Made by a program: the position numbers and the translations under genes. The notes under the pieces were generated by a model that did no database searches, was not told the origin of the DNA, and was given only the letters and a program-made list of their open reading frames with translations. This document shows positions 1 through 5,356 of a DNA stretch of 6,882 bases, one piece after another. Source of the stretch: JBAZQS01 sp041645075 (GTDB lineage: Bacteria > Patescibacteriota > Patescibacteriia > 2-01-FULL-39-33); the NCBI GenBank assembly GCA_041645075.1, contig JBAZQS010000035.1, forward strand, positions 1 to 6,882, in the 5' to 3' direction. Within the stretch, counting starts at the first letter, position 1; every line of letters begins with the position of its first letter.

Positions 1-1399
1 ATCGCATAAAAGAAAATAAAAATACCAAAGCGACTAAGGTGGCCGAAGCCATGGCCAAGCCCTTGCCCATCGCGGCTCTGGTGTTGCCGCTGGCATCCAT
101 TTCTGCCAGACGCTTTCTGATGCCGGGACTCATGCCCGCCATCTCAACAATCCCCGCGGCATTATCAACCATGGGCCCAAAAGTATTGACCGCCAAATTA
201 ATGCCTAAAACCGACAACAAGCCCAAAGACGCCAGCGCCAGTCCATAAATATCGCCAAACTTATAAGCAAAATAGATGATCGCCAATTCTACGATGGTCG
301 TCATAATCACGCTGAAAAATCCTAAAGACAAGCCGGCAATAATATTGATTGACGGCCCCGATTGGGCCGCTTCCGCCAGCGCTTTAGTCGGCCTTCTTTT
401 TTCCGAGGTATAATATTCAGTGATTAGACAAATTATGAGCCCGCCAAAAAGGCCGATGAGGAAAGACCAAAATAGGCCCATATTCTGAACCGTGTATTTT
501 ATGATAAAAAACGAAATGACCGCCATGAAAATTGAAGCCAGCCAAATAATTTTATTTAATATTTTATAAAAGTCAAATTTCAAAAATTTAATAAGCAAAA
601 TTCCCAAGGCCGCCGCCATCAGGCCCGCGCCGCCCAAAAGAAACGGCAGCAAAATAGCGGCTGAACCCAAAAGAGGCAAAAAAATCAAGCCCAAGCCGAC
701 CGCCGCGACTAAAGAGCCGGCATAACTGCTAAGCCAATCCGCCCCGGCGCCGATAAAATCACCCGCGATGTCGCCCACATTATCGGCAATCACCACCGGA
801 TTTCTTAAATCATCTTCGGCGACGCCCGCCTCCAACTTGCCGACAATGTCCGCGCTCACATCAGCGCTCTTGGTAAAAATGCCGCCGCCAATTCTAAGAA
901 ACAAGGCGGCTAAAGAAAGGCCGAAAACAAAAACATAAAGAATTTGATTTTCCTTAAAAATTAAATATAAAACGCTGCTGCCTAATAAACCAAGGGAGAC
1001 CACGATTAAGCCCATAATGGCGCTGGCGGAAAAAGCCGGCGACAAGCCATTTTGTAAGTCCGCTCCGGCCTGTTCTGCCGTTCTGACATTGGCGATGGTC
1101 GCCATTTTTACGCCGATAAAAGCCATGAGGCCGGCGATGATGACGCCGATTAAAAAAGCCAGCGCCGCCGGCCAAGAAAAAGCCGGCCAAAGCGCCATAA
1201 TGACCGCGAGCAAAACCGCCAAGGCGGCTAAAATTTTCAATTCTTTAAATAAAAAAATTGTGGCCCCATTTTTTATCTGGGCGGCGATGATTTTCGCTTT
1301 TTCCTCTGCCGCTTTTTGCTTCATTAAATCAAAGGCAAGGTAACCCGCCACGCCAAGACCGATAAGAGGCATTAAAATAATCGCGATTATGGTTAACAT
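1..1399 (-). CDS. hppA: Membrane-bound pyrophosphatase (PPi-energised H+/Na+ pump), C-terminus cut by window edge
   Basis: Integral membrane enzyme that hydrolyses pyrophosphate and normally couples this to H+ or Na+ export. The 466 visible residues begin at an ATG at 1397-1399; roughly the last 200 residues of a usual 650-700 aa protein lie beyond the left edge. Family signatures are clear: R169-IGGGIFTK177, D180, D184, K188 and E190 (the DX7KXE motif), D206/D210/D214 in DNVGDIAGD, D221, ITEYYTS at 326-332, D412-NAAG, and D435-ASGN439. Ala442 and Gly445 after GNTR match the K+-dependent class (Ala where K+-independent enzymes have Lys). About a dozen hydrophobic helices can be seen. Oddities: Ser224 and Gly228 occupy both known positions of the ion-gate Glu, the second half of DNVGDNVGD is altered, and Asn405 replaces a conserved Asp. 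It starts 43 nt after apgM and is probably co-transcribed. No Shine-Dalgarno site. The family call is secure; the pumped ion cannot be assigned. Confidence 0.93.
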   Translation of the reverse strand, partial: MLTIIAIILMPLIGLGVAGYLAFDLMKQKAAEEKAKIIAAQIKNGATIFLFKELKILAALAVLLAVIMALWPAFSWPAALAFLIGVIIAGLMAFIGVKMATIANVRTAEQAGADLQNGLSPAFSASAIMGLIVVSLGLLGSSVLYLIFKENQILYVFVFGLSLAALFLRIGGGIFTKSADVSADIVGKLEAGVAEDDLRNPVVIADNVGDIAGDFIGAGADWLSSYAGSLVAAVGLGLIFLPLLGSAAILLPFLLGGAGLMAAALGILLIKFLKFDFYKILNKIIWLASIFMAVISFFIIKYTVQNMGLFWSFLIGLFGGLIICLITEYYTSEKRRPTKALAEAAQSGPSINIIAGLSLGFFSVIMTTIVELAIIYFAYKFGDIYGLALASLGLLSVLGINLAVNTFGPMVDNAAGIVEMAGMSPGIRKRLAEMDASGNTRAAMGKGLAMASATLVALVFLFSFMR

Positions 1400-1442
1400 A
1401 ATATTTATAAATTATTAATAAATAATTTAATTCTAATTAATT

Positions 1443-2675
1443 CTAAGCGCCAAAAAGTTCGGCCAAACCCATCAAGTCAATAATGATGGGCATTAAATTT
1501 TCTCCTCTTATGTGGCCAAGCCGCCCCTTGGCGCATTCTCTCTCGGAATAGGCGTTGATATCATCGGTTCTGACGCCTTCGCCTTTAATCGTAACCGGCA
1601 CCGGGTCGGCCGTATGCATTTTGAGCTGGGATGAGGTGGTGTGGTCGGCAGTTATTATCACCAAAAATTCATGGCTTTCGGCCAATGGCTTGATGGCCCG
1701 GTCAATTTTTTCTATAAATTCCAATTTGCCTTGATAATTGCCATCTTCGGCCAAACTATCGGCCGCCTTAATGTGGACAAAGACAAAATCATAATTTTTG
1801 GCAATTTCGATGGCCTTATTTATTTTGAATTCCAGGTTTGAATCGGGCAAACCAGTTACGCCACTGCCGTCGTCAAAATCAATAATATCCATACCGAGAA
1901 TTTTAGCCATGCCCCGATACATGGGCGCGCCAGCCACAAATGCCGTCTTAAGATTATATTTCTCTTTAAAGCTCAATAAGCGGTCGGGAATTGACCCCGC
2001 GCCTCTAAATAAAATAATATTGGCCGGCGGTTTGCCCTGGCTTATCCTTTGCTGATTGAAGGAAAAATCTTTTAACTTTTCAATTACAAAATTATTGAAT
2101 TTGTTTAAAATTTCAGCCGTAAATTTTGCTTCTGCGGTCTCATCGGTCGGCTTAACAATATGGGGCGCCGAGCCGGTTATATGAGGGTCCTGATCAGAAA
2201 CGCGCGGACTTAAATTCTTTCCTCTCATAACCAGGCCGAGGCGATGGCTCAAACTTTCCTTCATTATAAATTTTACGCCCTCAATTTCTATCTCGCCTAA
2301 AAAATCAACTATGGGTTTAGTGGACTCAATCCGGCCAGCGCGACGATCAATTAAAATTCCGTTTTCATCAATCGTGCCGGCGTTGGCGCGAAAAGCCACA
2401 TCGCCTTTTAGCAATTCCATCCCGATGCCAGCGCATTCATACGGCCCTCGGCCGGCATAATAAACGTAAGGGTCATAACCGAAAATAGATAAATGAGCCG
2501 TATCACTGCCGGGTCTAACGCCGATATCAATTATGTGCATCATCCCGGATATGCCATCAACGGCAATTTTATCAAGATTGGGCGTATGGGCCGCCTCCAG
2601 GGGCGTTTTGTTGCCCAACTCCTTTATCGGACGATCGGGCAAACCGTCGCAAATCACGAAAATCACTTTTTGCAT
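1443..2675 (-). CDS. apgM: 2,3-bisphosphoglycerate-independent phosphoglycerate mutase, archaeal type
   Basis: Interconverts 3- and 2-phosphoglycerate in cytosolic glycolysis/gluconeogenesis; a metalloenzyme of the alkaline phosphatase superfamily. Numbering from a GTG at 2682-2684, the protein has CDGLPDRP (metal ligand D13), the nucleophile motif GS60DTAHLS, D309 after HIKAA, TADHTTSS at 345-352 (D347, H348), MH357TADPVPV, and GH391 near the C-terminus. Its 410-413 aa are normal for ApgM and shorter than the roughly 510 aa bacterial GpmI. I prefer the ATG at 2673-2675 because the product then begins MQKVIFVICDG, just like family members; the in-frame GTG adds only three residues. No Shine-Dalgarno site is visible at either start. 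The residue four after D309 is Glu313 where relatives carry a metal-binding His. The gene sits downstream of a clear promoter at 2706-2734 and 43 nt before the pyrophosphatase gene, suggesting a two-gene metabolic unit. Stop is TAG. Confidence 0.93.
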   Translation of the reverse strand: MQKVIFVICDGLPDRPIKELGNKTPLEAAHTPNLDKIAVDGISGMMHIIDIGVRPGSDTAHLSIFGYDPYVYYAGRGPYECAGIGMELLKGDVAFRANAGTIDENGILIDRRAGRIESTKPIVDFLGEIEIEGVKFIMKESLSHRLGLVMRGKNLSPRVSDQDPHITGSAPHIVKPTDETAEAKFTAEILNKFNNFVIEKLKDFSFNQQRISQGKPPANIILFRGAGSIPDRLLSFKEKYNLKTAFVAGAPMYRGMAKILGMDIIDFDDGSGVTGLPDSNLEFKINKAIEIAKNYDFVFVHIKAADSLAEDGNYQGKLEFIEKIDRAIKPLAESHEFLVIITADHTTSSQLKMHTADPVPVTIKGEGVRTDDINAYSERECAKGRLGHIRGENLMPIIIDLMGLAELFGA

Positions 2676-2705
2676 TTTAATCACAGTTAATATTAATATA
2701 TAAAG

Positions 2706-2734
2706 ATTTTATAACTTTTTTCTTATCTTTTCAA
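2706..2734 (-). promoter_or_regulatory. Sigma70-type promoter for apgM-hppA
   Basis: On the minus strand, TTGAAA (2729-2734) is followed after exactly 17 bases by TAAAAT (2706-2711). Each hexamer matches the consensus at five of six positions. Transcription would start near 2699, giving a leader of about 25 bases before the apgM ATG. It lies directly behind the nusA terminator, as expected for a new transcription unit. Called from sequence only. Confidence 0.55.
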
Positions 2735-2735
2735 G

Positions 2736-2763
2736 ACCAAAAGCCCCCACCTTAAGTGAGGGC
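2736..2763 (-). terminator. Rho-independent terminator after nusA
   Basis: Read on the minus strand, GCCCTCAC (2756-2763) pairs with GTGGGGGC (2743-2750) around a five-base loop, giving an 8-bp GC-rich stem with one G-U pair. A T-run (TTTT, 2739-2742) follows immediately. It lies about 40 bases past the nusA stop codon and just before the apgM promoter. The plus strand has no T-run after the stem, so it works for minus-strand transcription only. Confidence 0.75.
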
Positions 2764-2799
2764 GATATATTATAAAATTATTCGGCAGTATTATTAGTA

Positions 2800-4296
2800 T
2801 TATTCGGCAATTTCCACTATATCTTTCTCCACCATATCTTTTTCCGGAACCTCTTTTTTCTTTTTACTTTTCCTGACTTTTTTCTCCTTGCCCGCCGTAG
2901 CTTTTTTATCCGCCATAACTTTAGTGGCGGCGGGAGCGGAGGCGGGCTTGCCCGCCGTAGCCTTGGCGGAGGAGGGTTTTTTAACTTCTTTAACTTTGGC
3001 TTTACTTTCTTTAACTCCAGACGGCTCTAATTTAACTTCAGGTGGCTCTAAAACTTCGGACGGCTCTAAACCATTTTTATTTTCACTCGCTCCGGCTGAT
3101 TCGGTTGATTCAGCTGATTCTATAACCGCGGGCGGTGGCGCCACTGGCTGGCTGCCAGAAACAATATCAATCCGCCAACCAGTTAATTTGGAAGCCAAAC
3201 GGACATTTTGGCCGGCTCGGCCGATCGCCAATGATAATTGGTCGTCTCTGACCGCGACTTTAGCCACTTTTTCATTTTCTCTTTCCAATAATTCAACTGA
3301 TTGGGCTTTGGCCGGAGAAAGGGCGTTGGTGATAAATTTAACCGGATTTTCATCCCATAAAATAATATCCACTTTTTCGCCGTTTAATTCGTGAATAATG
3401 GTCTGAATGCGGGTGCCTCTTTGGCCGACGCAGGAACCGATTGGGTCAATATTTTCATCATTAGAGATGATGGCTATTTTAGAACGGTTGCCGGCTTCGC
3501 GGGCTAAGGATTTAATTTCAATCGCGCCATTGGCCACCTCGGGAATTTCCAATTCAAAAATTTTCTTCACAATATCCGGGTGGGAACGGGAGACGATCAG
3601 TTGCGGTCCCCGGCTGGTCTGCTCCACCAAGACCAAGTAAAATTTCATCCGGTTGCCAATGCTATACCTTTCACCCGGCGACTGCTCTTCAATGGGCATG
3701 ATGGCGGTGGCATGATCCAAATCAACCAAGACATTCCGGCCCTCGCGCCGCTGGACCGCGCCGTTAACCACCTGATGCTCAAGCGATTTATATTCATTAA
3801 AAATATTTTCCCGCTCCACTTCCCTGATTTTTTGGATAATGACCTGCTTGGCGGTCTGGGCGGCCATCCGGCCGAACTCGCCCGGCACTTCCAAGGGAGT
3901 AATTATTTCATCGCCCAATTCGTATTTTTTATTTATCTCTTTGGCTGGCGATAATTGGATTTCGGTTTTCGGATTAAACTTTTTGATGGGCTCGCCGTCC
4001 TCATTTTCCTCGGCCACAAAACTGCTACTCGGGGATTCGGCTTTGATTTCCGCCTCGGCTTCCATTGACGCCAGCTCTTCCTCGGGCAAGTCCTCAACCA
4101 CGGTTTTTACGTCAAAAACCTTGACGGCGCCAGTTTTTGAATCAAATTCCGTAATAATATTTTGCATTTTGTTGCCAAAATCCTTGCGATAAGCGGCCGC
4201 CAAAGCCATTTCAATCGCGTGAAGAACGGCCTCTTCCGAGAGATTTTTTTCCTGGCAGATTTGCTGGATAGCGGCTTGAATTGGTGATTGAGACAT
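2800..4296 (-). CDS. nusA: Transcription termination/antitermination factor NusA
   Basis: Binds RNA polymerase and nascent RNA and modulates pausing, intrinsic termination and antitermination. The 498 residues show, in order: the N-terminal RNAP-binding domain (about 1-165) carrying an acidic, Ser/Glu-rich insertion near 70-118; an S1 domain (about 175-240); KH1 with the loop GQRG at 291-294; KH2 with GRAG at 359-362, ending in LTGWRIDI; and a tail from about 381 to the end. The tail is low complexity: three copies of LEPxxV (410-428), two KATAGK blocks (445-450, 465-470) and a Lys-rich end; it shows no E. coli-type acidic repeat domain. The ATG at 4294-4296 fits the family N-terminus; no Shine-Dalgarno site precedes it. 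Unlike many bacteria, no rimP lies upstream and no infB downstream: neighbours are yraN and apgM, each separated by a terminator, so nusA appears to form its own transcription unit. Confidence 0.96.
   Translation of the reverse strand: MSQSPIQAAIQQICQEKNLSEEAVLHAIEMALAAAYRKDFGNKMQNIITEFDSKTGAVKVFDVKTVVEDLPEEELASMEAEAEIKAESPSSSFVAEENEDGEPIKKFNPKTEIQLSPAKEINKKYELGDEIITPLEVPGEFGRMAAQTAKQVIIQKIREVERENIFNEYKSLEHQVVNGAVQRREGRNVLVDLDHATAIMPIEEQSPGERYSIGNRMKFYLVLVEQTSRGPQLIVSRSHPDIVKKIFELEIPEVANGAIEIKSLAREAGNRSKIAIISNDENIDPIGSCVGQRGTRIQTIIHELNGEKVDIILWDENPVKFITNALSPAKAQSVELLERENEKVAKVAVRDDQLSLAIGRAGQNVRLASKLTGWRIDIVSGSQPVAPPPAVIESAESTESAGASENKNGLEPSEVLEPPEVKLEPSGVKESKAKVKEVKKPSSAKATAGKPASAPAATKVMADKKATAGKEKKVRKSKKKKEVPEKDMVEKDIVEIAE
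2887..2961. repeat. GC-rich palindromic/direct repeat inside the nusA tail
   Basis: The 15-base sequence CTTGCCCGCCGTAGC occurs twice, at 2887-2901 and 2947-2961, exactly 60 bases apart and in the same reading frame, so both copies encode the block ATAGK. The second copy is part of a perfect inverted repeat, GGCGGGC (2941-2947) and GCCCGCC (2950-2956). A further GGCGG/CCGCC pairing is possible just beside it. It is more GC-rich than the surrounding AAA/GAA-rich tail. From memory, similar GC-rich palindromes are scattered in Parcubacteria genomes; this was not verified. Confidence 0.7.
3013..3069. repeat. Short coding repeat (LEPxxV x3) in nusA tail
   Basis: Three near-identical hexapeptide units, LEPSEV, LEPPEV and LEPSGV, at NusA residues 410-415, 416-421 and 423-428. 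At DNA level the plus strand shows GGCTCTAA repeated at regular spacing. This looks like slippage or small duplication within a disordered linker just after KH2. Confidence 0.65.
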
Positions 4297-4380
4297 ATTT
4301 TTAACTATTAATAATTAACTATTAATAATTAACTCTATTGGTTAATTAACTGGTTGAATTAGAAGCCGGCCCATGGGGTG
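4297..4380 (-). promoter_or_regulatory. nusA leader region with tandem and palindromic AT repeats
   Basis: This AT-rich stretch lies between the upstream terminator and the nusA ATG, so a nusA promoter is expected here. AACTATTAATAATT is repeated in tandem (4303-4316, 4317-4330, then AACT), and a perfect palindrome GTTAATTAAC sits at 4341-4350. As a result AATTAACT appears three times (4313, 4327, 4344). I could not find a convincing -35/-10 pair. The repeats could be protein-binding sites or simple sequence drift. Confidence 0.35.
4303..4334. repeat. 14-bp tandem repeat, 2.3 copies
   Basis: AACTATTAATAATT is present twice back to back with no mismatch, followed by a partial AACT. It is intergenic, starting 7 bases upstream of the nusA start codon. 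Confidence 0.9.
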
Positions 4381-4407
4381 AAAAAAATGACAGCTCTGGA
4401 GCTGTCA
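4381..4407 (-). terminator. Strong Rho-independent terminator after yraN
   Basis: On the minus strand, TGACAGCTC (4399-4407) pairs perfectly with GAGCTGTCA (4388-4396) around a two-base CA loop (effectively a four-base loop with one pair fewer). Seven consecutive T residues follow (4381-4387). It lies about 45 bases beyond the yraN stop and ends the upstream membrane-gene cluster before nusA. On the plus strand only AAAA follows the stem, so it is unidirectional. Confidence 0.88.
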
Positions 4408-4452
4408 AAAATCATCTCGTTCAACTTATATAAATATCATATCATAGCCAAA

Positions 4453-4821
4453 TTAATTGTCAATACCCACATTTTTAAACCATTTCACTTTGGCTTTTTC
4501 ATCGGCTTTATTTATCTCCACGCTGATGACATCCAGCCGCCAAAATTTATTTAGGTCTCTGGCTTGCAGATAAACACCAATGGCCTTTAAGATTTTTCTA
4601 ACTTTATAATAATCCACGGCCTGTTCCGGATAGCCATATTCGCTTGAAGTGCGAGCTTTAACTTCACAGAACAAAATCTCAGCGCCGTTTTCAGCAATGA
4701 GGTCTATCTCACCATATCGGGTATAAAAATTCCGGTCAATAACTTTAAAACCCTTTTTCTCCAAAAATCGAGCCGCAATTATTTCGCCAAACCGGCCTAA
4801 TTTAATCTTATAATCATTCAT
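4453..4821 (-). CDS. yraN: YraN/UPF0102 family endonuclease-fold protein
   Basis: A 122-residue member of UPF0102, a conserved bacterial family with the restriction-endonuclease/Holliday-resolvase-like fold; the cellular role is not settled and a nucleic-acid processing role is only inferred from the fold. The expected signature is intact: G12-E13 in the first helix, RYGEID at 35-40 with E38 and D40, and CEVKAR at 52-57 giving the E-x-K catalytic pair (E53, K55). The C-terminal strand RLDVISVEI matches the usual RFDVV-type ending. Length is typical. The ATG at 4819-4821 fits the family start; the leader has no Shine-Dalgarno site. It begins 20 bases after the upstream membrane gene stops, so the two are very likely one transcript, ending at the hairpin at 4381-4407. 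In many bacteria yraN lies by rnhB or rsmI; neither is here. Confidence 0.92.
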   Translation of the reverse strand: MNDYKIKLGRFGEIIAARFLEKKGFKVIDRNFYTRYGEIDLIAENGAEILFCEVKARTSSEYGYPEQAVDYYKVRKILKAIGVYLQARDLNKFWRLDVISVEINKADEKAKVKWFKNVGIDN

Positions 4822-4841
4822 AAATTTAGGTTTAGGCGGGC

Positions 4842-5255
4842 CTACTTTTTCTTGGGCAAATATTTTTGGAAAATCTTTTTCTGCTCTGATTTTTCCCGGG
4901 CCGGCGGCACAATTTTCAATTGATACTTAAAAACATTAACCAGCCAGATGGCAAAGGCCAAAGCCCAAACCAACAGCCAAAAACGGGCGGACAAAACCGC
5001 CGCGTTCTCATAGCGAAACCAAAGCAAGACCAGCCCGACCAAGCCCATGGTTAAAAAAAGGGAAAAATATTTTTGAAATAATTTTTTTAAAAATTGCTGC
5101 GGTTTCTTTTTTTGCTCAATAATCTTCATTAATAAGGACAAAACGATTAAAGCGCCGAATACGGCTAATAAAAAATAGACGGTGCTGGCATAAATAGACG
5201 GCCGTAAATCAAATAGATAACTTAAATTGAAAAATTTAATCAAATTTAGGGGCAT
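4842..5255 (-). CDS. Uncharacterised three-helix membrane protein
   Basis: I do not recognise a named family. The 137 residues contain three hydrophobic helices: about 22-45 (starting ASTVYFLLAVFG), 64-81 (FSLFLTMGLVGLVLLWF) and 91-111 (FWLLVWALAFAIWLVNVF). A basic segment with QKKKPQQFLKKLFQKY lies between helix 1 and 2, and a strongly basic C-terminal tail ends in KYLPKKK. The positive-inside rule would put the helix 1-2 loop and the C-terminus in the cytoplasm. The ATG at 5253-5255 precedes the conserved-looking hydrophilic/aromatic N-terminus (FFNLSYLFDLRP); no Shine-Dalgarno site. A TATAAT lies just upstream at 5273-5278. It is 20 bases before yraN and presumably co-transcribed with it. 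Similar short membrane proteins occur in Parcubacteria by my recollection, without known function. Confidence 0.8.
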   Translation of the reverse strand: MPLNLIKFFNLSYLFDLRPSIYASTVYFLLAVFGALIVLSLLMKIIEQKKKPQQFLKKLFQKYFSLFLTMGLVGLVLLWFRYENAAVLSARFWLLVWALAFAIWLVNVFKYQLKIVPPAREKSEQKKIFQKYLPKKK

Positions 5256-5272
5256 ATTGATGGTAACAAATA

Positions 5273-5301
5273 ATTATATATTGTAAATTATTAAGCTACG
5301 A
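5273..5301 (-). promoter_or_regulatory. Possible promoter for the membrane protein-yraN pair
   Basis: A perfect TATAAT lies on the minus strand at 5273-5278, about 18 bases before the start codon of the three-helix protein. The -35 region at the usual distance (5296-5301, TCGTAG) matches the consensus poorly. Transcription from it would leave a leader of only about 10 bases. AT-rich DNA makes chance TATAAT matches likely, so confidence is low. Confidence 0.3.
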
Positions 5302-5356
5302 CTTTTTTAATATGATTTTTGTTTATCCTCTAATTTGGGCGGTTCCATCGGGCGGT

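Noticed and set aside
1017..1343. Plus-strand 108-codon open frame
   Set aside because: Lies fully antisense to the N-terminal part of the pyrophosphatase gene, which has strong family motifs; open only because of the GCC/GGC-rich codons opposite.
1409..1428. Inverted repeat AAATTATT-AATA-AATAATTT between apgM and the pyrophosphatase gene
   Set aside because: Perfect 8-bp arms but composed only of A/T and lacking a following T-run; too weak for a terminator.
2888..3394. Plus-strand 168-codon open frame
   Set aside because: Antisense shadow of the nusA KH2 domain and tail; low-complexity Ser/Ala product with no recognisable motif.
3580..4192. Two overlapping plus-strand open frames
   Set aside because: Both are opposite the NusA N-terminal and S1 domains, whose minus-strand translation is clearly conserved.
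4403..4408. Perfect TTGACA on the minus strand
   Set aside because: Formed by the terminator stem itself; no -10-like hexamer lies 16-18 bases downstream (that position is the T-run).
5301..5350. 13-codon minus-strand frame starting at an ATG near 5347 (MEPPKLEDKQKSY)
   Set aside because: Too short to support, no ribosome-binding site and no downstream leader-peptide structure.
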